Of a DNA stretch of 64,000 nucleotides, positions 50,220 to 59,200 are shown one piece after another; position 1 is the stretch's first letter; the number at the start of each line of letters is the position of its first letter. Under the pieces are notes generated by a model. It had not been told where the DNA came from. It ran no database searches and saw only the letters and a list, made by a program, of their open reading frames with translations. Origin of the DNA: Kordia zhangzhouensis (GTDB lineage: Bacteria; Bacteroidota; Bacteroidia; Flavobacteriales; Flavobacteriaceae); NCBI RefSeq assembly GCF_001005305.1, contig NZ_LBMH01000002.1:124001-188000 (forward strand), read 5' to 3'. A program made the position numbers and the translations under genes.

Positions 50220-51209
50220 ATGCCCTTACATAACATTCGATTAGAAGTCATGCAAACTATTGAAAAAGAAATCGATAGTTTCATAGAAAAATATTTAATT
50301 CCAACAGAAAAAATATGGCAACCAACAGATTTTTTGCCAAATTCACAAGAAGAAACATTTTTTGATGAAGTACACCAAATTCGAGAAGAAGCCAAAGAGC
50401 TTAGTTATGATTTTTGGGTTGTTTTGGTGGGAGATACAATAACTGAAGAAGCTTTGCCAACCTATGAATCTTGGTTAATGGATGTAGAAGGTGTTGATCA
50501 ACATGCTAAAAATGGTTGGTCACGTTGGATTCGTCATTGGACAGGAGAAGAAAATCGTCACGGAGATGTATTAAATAAATATCTCTATTTATCAGGTCGT
50601 GTAAACATGCGTGAAGTAGAAGTGACTACGCAACATTTGATAAACGACGGGTTTGATATTGGCACAGCAAATGATCCGTATCGAAACTTCGTGTATACAA
50701 GTTTTCAAGAATTAGCTACCAATATTTCGCATAAACGTGTTGGAAGGTTAGCCAAAAAGAAAGGAAACTCTTTATTAAGTAAAATGTGTAACATCATTGC
50801 AGGAGATGAAATGCGACATCATTTAGCGTACAGAGAGTTTGTAAAAAAGATATTTCAATACGATCCTAGCGAAATGATTTTAGCGTTTGAAGATATGATG
50901 CGAAAAAAAATCGTAATGCCTGCACAATTTGTTCGTGAATCTGGAGAAAGTATCGGTACTGCTTTTGAAAATTTCTCTAATGCTGCACAACGTTTAGGTG
51001 TATACACGACACACGATTACATTGATATTATGCAAAAACTTATTTCGTATTGGGAAATTGATCACTTAAATGGACTAACTACCAAAGCCGAAAAGGCACG
51101 TGATTATTTGATGAAATTACCTGATCGAATGGCACGTATTGCAGAACGAGTAAGCATTCCTAAAGACATCACTAAGTTTAAATGGGTTGAAGCCAACGGG
51201 ATGCTATAG
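50220..51209 (+). CDS. Acyl-ACP desaturase
   Basis: 329 residues. Diiron ferritin-like desaturase that puts a cis double bond into acyl-ACP. Iron ligands in WTGEENRHGDVL and IIAGDEMRHHLAYREF (the two ExxH motifs), plus Glu in the first helices (IREEAKEL, TEEALPTY) and SFQELATNISHKR. Length and order match bacterial and plant stearoyl-ACP desaturases. It probably tunes membrane fluidity. Its own -7 element and the convergent terminator at 51291 make it a separate unit from the NAD island. Confidence 0.94.
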   Translation: MPLHNIRLEVMQTIEKEIDSFIEKYLIPTEKIWQPTDFLPNSQEETFFDEVHQIREEAKELSYDFWVVLVGDTITEEALPTYESWLMDVEGVDQHAKNGWSRWIRHWTGEENRHGDVLNKYLYLSGRVNMREVEVTTQHLINDGFDIGTANDPYRNFVYTSFQELATNISHKRVGRLAKKKGNSLLSKMCNIIAGDEMRHHLAYREFVKKIFQYDPSEMILAFEDMMRKKIVMPAQFVRESGESIGTAFENFSNAAQRLGVYTTHDYIDIMQKLISYWEIDHLNGLTTKAEKARDYLMKLPDRMARIAERVSIPKDITKFKWVEANGML

Positions 51210-51290
51210 TTCTTTAATTGACAATGTATATTTACCTCATGAGAGTTGTTGCTCCTATTTTTAAAATACCCTCGTAAAAATGTATAAAAA

Positions 51291-51314
51291 AACCGCTTCG
51301 TAATTGAAGCGGTT
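51291..51314. terminator. Bidirectional terminator between convergent genes
   Basis: Perfect 9-bp stem AACCGCTTC/GAAGCGGTT (51291-51299 with 51306-51314), loop GTAATT, A run on the left and T run on the right. It serves the desaturase and the ALDH gene. Confidence 0.92.
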
Positions 51315-51338
51315 TTTAGTTTATAGTTTTTTGATTTT

Positions 51339-52892
51339 TTATAAATCAAATTTAATTCCTTGCGCTAATGGCAATTCTGTTGTATAATTAATTGTATTCG
51401 TTTGTCTACGCATATACACTTTCCATGCATCTGAACCTGACTCACGACCACCACCAGTTTCTTTTTCTCCACCAAAAGCACCTCCAATTTCTGCTCCAGA
51501 CGTTCCAATATTTACATTCGCAATTCCACAATCAGAACCTGCATGACTTAAAAAACGTTCTGCTTCACGCAAATTATTTGTCATTACAGCCGAAGACAAT
51601 CCTTGAGCAACACCATTTTGGATTTCAATAGCATCTTCAATAGTTCCACTGTACTTTAATAAGTATAGTACTGGTGCAAAAGTTTCATGTTGTACAATTT
51701 CAAAAGAATTATCTGCTTCAGCAATTGCTGGTTTTACATAACAACCACTTTCATATCCTTCGCCTTCTAATACAGCTCCATCAACCACAATATTTCCTCC
51801 TTCTGCAACTACTTTTTCAAGAGCTTGTTTATACATTTTTACGGCGTCTTTATCAATCAACGGACCTACATGATTGTTTTCGTCTAACGGGTTTCCAATA
51901 CGCAATTGTCCATATGCATCTACAATGGCATCTTTTACTTTATCGTAAATAGATTCATGGATTATTAAACGACGTGTTGACGTACAACGTTGCCCACATG
52001 TTCCTACAGCTCCAAAAACAGCTCCAATGACAGTCATTTTAATATCTGCATCAGGAGTTACAATGATTGCGTTATTTCCTCCTAGCTCTAATAAAGATTT
52101 CCCTAAACGTCCCGCTACTTCTTTAGCTACAATTTTACCCATACGAGTAGATCCTGTTGCAGAAACTAATGGAACACGAGTATCTTTTGAAAGATATTCT
52201 CCTACTTTATAATCTCCGTTGATTAAGCAAGAAATTCCTTCAGGTAAATTATTTTCAGCAAAAACCTCTGCTGCTATGTTTTGACAAGCTACACCACACA
52301 TTGGCGTTTTTTCAGAAGGTTTCCAAACACAAACATCTCCACAAATCCAAGCCAGTGCAGTATTCCATGACCAAACAGCTACTGGAAAGTTGAACGCTGA
52401 AATAATTCCTACTACACCAAGCGGGTGGTACTGTTCGTACATTCTATGCCCAGGACGTTCAGAATGCATGGTAAGTCCATGTAACTGACGTGATAATCCT
52501 ACTGCAAAATCACAAATGTCAATCATTTCTTGAACTTCCCCTAACCCTTCTTGATATGATTTCCCCATTTCGTAAGAAACCAATTTCCCTAGAGCTTCTT
52601 TCTTTTCTCTTAATTTTTCACCAAACTGACGTACAATTTCTCCACGTTGAGGAGCAGGCATAACACGCCAAGTTTTAAAAGCCGATGTAGCAGCTTCCAT
52701 TACTTTATCGTAATCTTCTCTAGTAGAAGATTTCACTTTTCCTATAAGTTTTCCATCAACAGGTGAATACGATTCAATCAACTCTCCATTAGAGAAATTA
52801 TTTGATCCTGTGGATGTTCCTTCGTTAATATCTTTTAAGCCTAGTATTTCCAAGGCTTCTTTAATTCCGAAATCAGTAGCTACTGCTCCCAT
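51339..52892 (-). CDS. ALDH7-type aldehyde dehydrogenase (aminoadipate-semialdehyde type)
   Basis: 517 residues from MGAVATDFGIKEAL; an upstream in-frame extension to 52967 has no homology value. The ALDH catalytic Cys is in GTCGQRCTSTRR and the Glu in LLELGGNNA. The C-terminal GTSGAEIGGAFGGEKETGGG block with ESGSDAWKVYMRRQT is diagnostic of the ALDH7/antiquitin group, which oxidises alpha-aminoadipate semialdehyde in lysine breakdown. NAD-dependent, cytoplasmic tetramer in known members. It shares its strand with the 3-hydroxyanthranilate dioxygenase group, about 85 bp downstream of the lipoprotein gene. Confidence 0.93.
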   Translation of the reverse strand: MGAVATDFGIKEALEILGLKDINEGTSTGSNNFSNGELIESYSPVDGKLIGKVKSSTREDYDKVMEAATSAFKTWRVMPAPQRGEIVRQFGEKLREKKEALGKLVSYEMGKSYQEGLGEVQEMIDICDFAVGLSRQLHGLTMHSERPGHRMYEQYHPLGVVGIISAFNFPVAVWSWNTALAWICGDVCVWKPSEKTPMCGVACQNIAAEVFAENNLPEGISCLINGDYKVGEYLSKDTRVPLVSATGSTRMGKIVAKEVAGRLGKSLLELGGNNAIIVTPDADIKMTVIGAVFGAVGTCGQRCTSTRRLIIHESIYDKVKDAIVDAYGQLRIGNPLDENNHVGPLIDKDAVKMYKQALEKVVAEGGNIVVDGAVLEGEGYESGCYVKPAIAEADNSFEIVQHETFAPVLYLLKYSGTIEDAIEIQNGVAQGLSSAVMTNNLREAERFLSHAGSDCGIANVNIGTSGAEIGGAFGGEKETGGGRESGSDAWKVYMRRQTNTINYTTELPLAQGIKFDL

Positions 52893-52977
52893 ATATTTAT
52901 AACTTTTTTTAGTTCTTTTGTTAAATTTCTGCGAAGATACTACAATTCTAGCAATCTTCATTCGCACACCTTTTTGT

Positions 52978-53691
52978 TTATCTTTTTACAGATAAAATAC
53001 GATAGTGATAATGCGCACGCAAGTACTTTTGATCATTCATTTCGTTTATCAAAAAGCTTTTTCGCTCTTTGTGCAGTTTAAGACCAGTCTCATTTTCATA
53101 TTGAATGTTTTTAATATGACTGAACGTTTTTCCATGTTTTACTAGATTTTCTTTAAAAAGTCCTGTATGTATATCAAAGTAAAACCACCAAACAGCATCA
53201 CTTTCTGGATAGGTAGCCTTAATCATGTATGCATCTGTTCCATCTTCTAAGCGTACTTTTCTTTCAAATGTTACCGTTGCAGTGTCTGTTAAAAGTTTGT
53301 ATGGTTGCCAAAACACAAAGTGCGCTCCCATTATGTCTTTATAAGCATTTTGAATAATAGTTGGTTCTGTCTGTAACACTGAATCGTAAAAAACAGTTGT
53401 TTCATTTCCATTATATACGATATGTTTTTCTACATCTTTATCTTTCCATGTTATGCTAGAAGTAAATTTAGGCTGAAGCACCGTATGGATTATTTGCTTT
53501 TTTACCTGTTCTTGATTTCCATTAACATCGTAGAATACAGTTGTCTTTTCGTAACTAATTTCTTTTATGGTTTCCCAAGCCACTTTCCCTCCGTGTGCAT
53601 TTTCAATAGCATTTTGAACTACTTCTTCTGCAGTAAGTTTTGTTTCACAAGAAATTAAAACAGTTAAAAAACAAAGCAATAAATTACGCAT
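52978..53691 (-). CDS. Lipoprotein, DUF6503-like
   Basis: About 237 residues from MRNLLLCFLTVLISC, a lipoprotein signal with Cys15. The mature part has the alpha/beta lipoprotein layout with blocks VVQNAIENAHGGKVAWETIKEI, GAHFVFWQPYKLL, DAYMIKATYPESDAVWWFYFD and YENETGLKLHKERKSF. It resembles DUF6503 outer lipoproteins of Bacteroidota and LolA-like folds; no function is known to me. The chosen start overlaps the dioxygenase stop by 8 bp, so the two are coupled. Confidence 0.78.
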   Translation of the reverse strand: MRNLLLCFLTVLISCETKLTAEEVVQNAIENAHGGKVAWETIKEISYEKTTVFYDVNGNQEQVKKQIIHTVLQPKFTSSITWKDKDVEKHIVYNGNETTVFYDSVLQTEPTIIQNAYKDIMGAHFVFWQPYKLLTDTATVTFERKVRLEDGTDAYMIKATYPESDAVWWFYFDIHTGLFKENLVKHGKTFSHIKNIQYENETGLKLHKERKSFLINEMNDQKYLRAHYHYRILSVKR

Positions 53692-54229
53692 CTTCCTCAG
53701 CGACAAAACGTTTATCAACAGGCATTACAGTTCCGCATTGATTACAAGTACGCAGTTCTTTGGAAGCATAGAATGTTTTAAAATGTCCAAGAAAATCCTT
53801 TTCTACATCGTTTAATGGAAATGTAACTTCGTGTAATTTATGATTACAATTATCACAATACCATTGTAAACCATCCATCAAATCGGTTCCTTTTCGTTTT
53901 CGCTCCACAACCAACCCAATAGAGTTTTCATAACGAACAGGTGAGTGTGGAATACCTGCTGGATGCAAATACATATCTCCAGGGCCTAATTTCATCGTTT
54001 TCTTTACTCCATCTTCTTGTATATGGACTTCAATATTTCCTTCTAATTGATAAAAAAGTTCCTCTGTTTCGTTATAATGATAATCTTTCCGTGCGTTAGG
54101 TCCACCAACAATCATTACAATATAATCACCTGCTTCTTTATATAAATTTTTGTTTGCAACTGGAGGTTTTAATGAGTCTCTATTTTCTTCAATCCATTTA
54201 TTAAGATTGAATGGTTTTTGTATCGCCAT
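53684..54229 (-). CDS. nbaC: 3-hydroxyanthranilate 3,4-dioxygenase
   Basis: 181 residues, the bacterial short form. Opens 3-hydroxyanthranilate to the precursor of quinolinate in the kynurenine route to NAD or tryptophan breakdown. Cupin Fe ligands: His in KDYHYNETEELFYQLEGN and the HPAGIPHSP region. It also has the two CxxC pairs (YCDNCNHK and CNQCGTV) that bind a second, rubredoxin-like iron at the C-terminus. It gives the cell a possible de novo NAD route next to the salvage island. Upstream is the RiPP precursor promoter region. Confidence 0.95.
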   Translation of the reverse strand: MAIQKPFNLNKWIEENRDSLKPPVANKNLYKEAGDYIVMIVGGPNARKDYHYNETEELFYQLEGNIEVHIQEDGVKKTMKLGPGDMYLHPAGIPHSPVRYENSIGLVVERKRKGTDLMDGLQWYCDNCNHKLHEVTFPLNDVEKDFLGHFKTFYASKELRTCNQCGTVMPVDKRFVAEEDA

Positions 54230-54397
54230 TTGATTAAATTTTATTCCTTAAAATTACTGAATTTTTACCGATTCTGCTGCTTTTCGTTAAACATTGAATT
54301 GAAAGCCTATTCTACAAAAATGTTAAGTAAGGGAAAACCGTACTTTTCTGCTAGTATTATTGTCTATCTTTTTTTTATAATCAAACTTACTATAATC

Positions 54398-54688
54398 ATG
54401 AAAAAAAAGAAATTGACTAAGAAATTGGCTTTGGGAAAGAAGCAAATTTCTAAGCTAGGAGCTGTTAAAGGTGGTGCTTTGGTACAATCACATCTTACGT
54501 GTACTATTGATCCTGGAGGATGTGGAAACACGCAAGACTTATTTACTTGTACTTGGGTAAGTGAACTTTACACCGCATGTAATTGCGAACCTTCTTGGCA
54601 AGGCGGTTGCGAATCAATAAACTTCCCGTGCCCTATTACTCAAGACCTCAATTGTGGTATTGAATCTGTGCGTATTTGTCAAGCCTAA
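54398..54688 (+). CDS. Cys-rich RiPP precursor peptide 1 (lanthipeptide-like)
   Basis: 96 residues from MKKKKLTKKLALGKKQISKL. The leader (1-26) has the Bacteroidota class I lanthipeptide pattern KKLxLxKxxIxxL and ends in a GG site (residues 25-26). The core (27-96) carries nine Cys (35, 42, 51, 61, 63, 71, 78, 86, 94) and many Ser and Thr, suited to thioether rings. The segment CTWVSELYTACNCEPSW is nearly repeated in precursor 2. A longer frame beginning at 54218 is rejected because the leader starts here. No LanB, LanC, protease or transporter gene is in the window, so maturation must come from elsewhere. Confidence 0.8.
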   Translation: MKKKKLTKKLALGKKQISKLGAVKGGALVQSHLTCTIDPGGCGNTQDLFTCTWVSELYTACNCEPSWQGGCESINFPCPITQDLNCGIESVRICQA

Positions 54689-54707
54689 TTTTTAAAATTA
54701 ACATATC

Positions 54708-54941
54708 ATGAAAAAAAAGAAATTAAAATCGTTATCACTTAAAAAAGCATCTGTTTCAAAACTTAATGGTGGAACTCAAGCACCTACTCCTCTGCCATTA
54801 ACAAGAAATATTAGAGAATGCCTTTTTACATATGACCTTCGCCAATGTACTTGGTACAGCGAATTGTACACTGCTTGTGAGTGTGATCCTTCTTGGGACT
54901 TAGGGTGTCAACAATCTATCGATATTCCTTGCGAAGCATAG
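54708..54941 (+). CDS. Cys-rich RiPP precursor peptide 2 (lanthipeptide-like)
   Basis: 77 residues. Leader MKKKKLKSLSLKKASVSKLN ending in GG at 21-22, then a shorter core with six Cys (38, 47, 57, 59, 67, 75). From C47 on it copies precursor 1: the spacing C-10-C-2-C-8-C-8-C is the same but for one added residue, and CTWYSELYTACECDPSW matches at most positions. The genes are 19 bp apart, share the same MKKKKL start and end at one terminator, so they are a recent duplication expressed together. Confidence 0.82.
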   Translation: MKKKKLKSLSLKKASVSKLNGGTQAPTPLPLTRNIRECLFTYDLRQCTWYSELYTACECDPSWDLGCQQSIDIPCEA

Positions 54942-54966
54942 TTAACAAAATACAATGATTGCAAAA

Positions 54967-55003
54967 AGCTCCAAAAGAACATACTTTTTGGGGCTTTTTT
55001 TTT
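54967..55003 (+). terminator. Terminator of the RiPP precursor pair
   Basis: AGCTCCAAAA (54967-54976) pairs with TTTTGGGGCT (55086 is outside; arm at 54986-54995), one G-U pair, followed by nine Ts. Confidence 0.85.
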
Positions 55004-55092
55004 GTGAACGCTATGATTAATTCTTTGTAAAACAATTACTTTTCCATTGGAAATTATGTAAATTTAAAACCATTAATTAATCTTCTACTCTC

Positions 55093-56133
55093 ATGAAAAA
55101 ATTTGCTTTCATTTTCCTACTAAGTATCTTTTTATTAAATAGTTGCACTGATTCTTCCCCTGAAAAAAAAGCGACTACTGTTAATGAAATGTCTAAAAAT
55201 AATTTTGGTTTGGTAATTCATGGTGGTGCAGGTACTATTTTAAAAGAGAATATGACACCAGAAATGGAAGCTCAATATGAAGCAACTTTGAAAAAAGCAG
55301 CTCAAAAAGGATATGAAATTTTGCAAAATGGCGGCACAAGTCTTGACGCTGTTGAACAGACGATTCATATTTTAGAAAATTCTCCTTTATTCAACGCCGG
55401 AAAAGGAGCTGTTTTTGCCAATAATGGTAAAAACGAATTGGATGCTTCCATTATGGAAGGAAAAACGTTAAATGCAGGTGCAGTAGCTGGAGTTACAAAT
55501 TTGAAAAACCCAATCTCCGCAGCTCGTAAGGTTATGGAAAATTCTGACCATGTGTTATTGGCAAGACAAGGTGCAGAAGAGTTTGCGGCTTTACAAGGAT
55601 TGGAAATAGTAGACACAAGTTATTTTTATACTGAAGCACGTTTCAAATCACTTCAAAAAGCAAAGATGGGCAATCAAGATAAAGCGGCATATATCGATCC
55701 GTATATAAAAGAGTATAAATATGGAACCGTAGGTTGTGTGGCTTTAGATAAAGACGGAAATCTTGCTGCCGGAACCTCAACAGGAGGTATGACTAATAAA
55801 AAATGGAATCGTATTGGAGATTCGCCAATTATAGGTGCTGGAACATACGCAAACAATAAAACTTGTGCCGTTTCAAGTACAGGACATGGAGAATACTTTA
55901 TTAGAGCTGCAGTTGCGTACGATATTTCGGCGATGATGGAATACAAAAGCATGTCGTTGGAAGAAGCTGCGAAAGAAGTTATTCAAAACAAGCTCAAGAA
56001 AATGGGAGGAGATGGCGGCATCATTGCCATAGATACCAACGGAAATTTAGTAGCCGAATTTAACACCCCTGGAATGTATCGAGCTAAAGTTGACGAAAAC
56101 GGAAATATTACCGTTGGAATTTATAAAGAATAA
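55093..56133 (+). CDS. iaaA: Isoaspartyl peptidase/L-asparaginase, lipoprotein
   Basis: 346 residues. Lipoprotein signal MKKFAFIFLLSIFLLNSC with Cys18. The mature part is a complete Ntn-hydrolase of the IaaA/EcAIII plant-type asparaginase group: VIHGGAG near residue 42, GKGAVFANNGKNELDASIMEG, and the autocleavage site before T212 in KYGTVGCVALDKDGNLAAGTSTGG. Self-cleavage gives alpha and beta chains; the enzyme removes beta-aspartyl dipeptides or deamidates asparagine. Anchoring to the envelope is unlike the cytoplasmic E. coli enzyme and suggests peptide scavenging. Confidence 0.93.
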   Translation: MKKFAFIFLLSIFLLNSCTDSSPEKKATTVNEMSKNNFGLVIHGGAGTILKENMTPEMEAQYEATLKKAAQKGYEILQNGGTSLDAVEQTIHILENSPLFNAGKGAVFANNGKNELDASIMEGKTLNAGAVAGVTNLKNPISAARKVMENSDHVLLARQGAEEFAALQGLEIVDTSYFYTEARFKSLQKAKMGNQDKAAYIDPYIKEYKYGTVGCVALDKDGNLAAGTSTGGMTNKKWNRIGDSPIIGAGTYANNKTCAVSSTGHGEYFIRAAVAYDISAMMEYKSMSLEEAAKEVIQNKLKKMGGDGGIIAIDTNGNLVAEFNTPGMYRAKVDENGNITVGIYKE

Positions 56134-56239
56134 AAACGATAATTAAAATCCCCTCAACGAATTCTATATTTCTGGAAACGAATACTCATTTAATCTACAT
56201 CATCACTAAAAAGTCTAGTTACTTTATAAAAAAAATATC

Positions 56240-59200
56240 ATGCGTTACACTACTATTTTTATTATTTCTTGGGTATTTATAGCCTTGTTTTCTTGTAAAA
56301 AAGAACAGCCTGAAACTGATAACATTTTTGAATTCAAAGACTATGTTTACCAAACAACTGCTGGAACCGTTTCAGTAAATGAACCTATTATTATTGGTCT
56401 TCAAAAAGAAGTGCCACAATGGAAGAACGATCAAGAGGTTTCAACTGAATTGATCCGTATTTCTCCCAAAATTGAAGGAAAACTTCAAGTTCAAAATAAT
56501 AAAACGCTGCGTTTTATTCCAAATAACTCGTTACAACCCAATACTGAATATAGTGTAACTATCCATTTAAAAGATATTTATAAAGATATACCTAAAGAGT
56601 TCAATTCGTACACATTTGCTTTTAAAACCATCACACCAAATTTTACAATCGCTACAAACGATTTGCAATCACATTCAAAAGAATGGCAATATCTAAATGG
56701 TATGTTGCGTTCTGCAGATATAATTCCTTCAGAAAAACTAGAAAGTTTACTAAAGGTTATGCAAAGTGGAAAAGCTCTTCCTGTACGATGGAATACTTCC
56801 TCGCAATTAAGCCGCACTTCGTATGAATTTACTATTGACAGCATTAACAGATTAGAAAATGATTCAGAAATAGAGATTTCTTGGACCGGAAAACCTATTG
56901 ACGCCGACACCGAAGGTTCTAAAACTTTTAATATTCCAGGACAAAACAACTTTTCTGTAGTTGATATTACCGTAACGCAAAATCCTGAACAAAAAATAAG
57001 TATCAATTTTTCAGATCCATTATTGAAAAATCAAAACTTTGAAGGACTGGTTGATCTTAAAAATCAAAAAAATATCACTTATGCGGTTGATGGAAATATA
57101 CTGAATGTATATCCAACTAACAGAATAACAGGTTCTACAACGCTCGAGGTATTTCCTGGCATCAAAAATAAAGAAGGATATACGCTGAAAAAAAACTTTA
57201 CAGAATCCATTTCTTTTGAACAATTAAAGCCACAAGTTCGTGAAGTGAGTAAAGGCGTCATTTTACCGAACTCTAAAAATTTAACATACAACTTTCAGGC
57301 AGTAAATCTAAACGCTGTTGATGTTCGAATTATTAAAATATATGAAGATAACGTATTGCAGTTCTTACAAGAAAACCATCTTGGAAACACTGATAGATAT
57401 AGTATTCGACAAGTTGGAAGACGTGTAGCAAAACAAACTATTGATCTCATCAAAAATAACGCTCAAAATGATGGACAATGGAAAACCTATGGAATTGATT
57501 TATCCAAATTCTTTAAAGCCGAACCTGGAGCAATATATCAAGTAGAAATTAGTTTTAAAAAAGAATATTCTTTGTTCACATGTGAAGAAGGTGAAGTTTC
57601 TGAAGTAGAAACTGACACATATCGTGACGATTATTATCAAAATCCTGAAGAGGAAGAAGAAAACGAAGAAGAATATTGGGACAATCGTATATATAACTTC
57701 CGAAACTACCGATACAATTGGAGAGATCGAGATAATCCTTGTACTGATTCTTACTATTTACAGAATCGTTTCTTAACAACTAATATCCTTGCATCCGACC
57801 TAGGAGTAATTGCAAAAAGAGGTGAAAACAAATCGTATTATTTTGCTGTAAGCGATATTGTCACTACAAATCCTGTAGTGGGAGCAAAAGTAACTTTATA
57901 CAACTATCAACAACAAGAAATAGCTTTTAAACGTACCGACGCAGACGGTCTTACCATTATTGATGCTGATAAAAATGCATACTTTGCCGCTGTTTCCAAA
58001 AACAACCAGTTTACCTACGTAAAGCTAAACGATGGAAGTTCACTTTCTCTTAGTAAATTTGATGTTTCTGGTAAAAAAATTAATAAAGGTATTAATGGAT
58101 ATATATACGGAGAACGCGGTGTATGGCGTCCTGGCGATACCTTGCACCTAGCATTTGTGTTAAATGATAAAGGAAACCCGCTTCCAAAAGACCATCCTGT
58201 AAAAATGGAAGTAACCGATGCCCGTGGAAAATTGGTCTACAAAAAAATACAAACACAAGGCATTGACAACTTCTACAAATTTACTGTCCCTACAGCAACG
58301 GAAGCTCCTACTGGTAATTGGTTTGCTACGGTAAGCGTTGGAGGTGCTCAATTCTCTAAAACACTAAAAGTTGAAACAGTTAAACCGAATCGACTTAAAA
58401 TTAATATTGATTTTGAAGATGAAATATTAAGCAGTTCTGAGACCGTTCAAGGAACACTAAAAGCAACTTGGTTGCATGGTGCACCAGCAAAAAACTTAAA
58501 AGCTGAAGTGAACGTTCGACTTACTAGTACAAATACTACATTTAAAAAATTCCCTGCATATGAGTTCAACGATCCGACACGAACATTCAACGCAGAAGAA
58601 TTTGTAATGTTCAAAGGAACTCTGAATGAAGAAGGATTAGCACAAATCACCAAAAAAATAAGTGTCGACAAAAGTGCTCCAGGAATGCTACGAGCTTCTT
58701 TCCTAACACGTGTCTTTGAAAATGGCGGTGATTTTTCAATTGATGCTTTTTCTAAAAACTTGGCACCCTATGCTTCGTTTGTTGGACTAAAATCTCCCGA
58801 GCCAAAACGATACGGTTCATTTTATACAGATGAAAATAATGTCTTTGAGGTCATAACTGTTGATGATAAAGGAAATCCAATCAAGCGCAATGGACTAGAG
58901 GTCAAAATCTATGAAATTAATTGGCGTTGGTGGTGGAGTTCATCTTATGAAGATTTGTCTTCATATTCGGGAAGTGACTATCATGAACATTATAAAACAA
59001 TAACCATAAATACGGATAGTAACGGAAAAGGCAACTTTACGATTAACATTCCAGATGAAGAACGTGGCCGCTATTTGATTAGGGTATATGATCCCAAAAG
59101 TGGTCATGCAACCGGGCGTACTGCATACTTTTACAAAAACTGGTGGCGAAAAGCAAATGACGGAAATGCTGAAACTGCAAAAATGTTACTCTTTTCTGCT

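Noticed and set aside
51392-51952. Plus-strand ORFs inside the ALDH gene rich in L, H and Q
   Set aside because: Shadows of the minus-strand aldehyde dehydrogenase.
54218-54397. 60-codon N-terminal extension of RiPP precursor 1
   Set aside because: The leader pattern and the second precursor both begin at MKKKKL; the extension is AT-rich upstream DNA.
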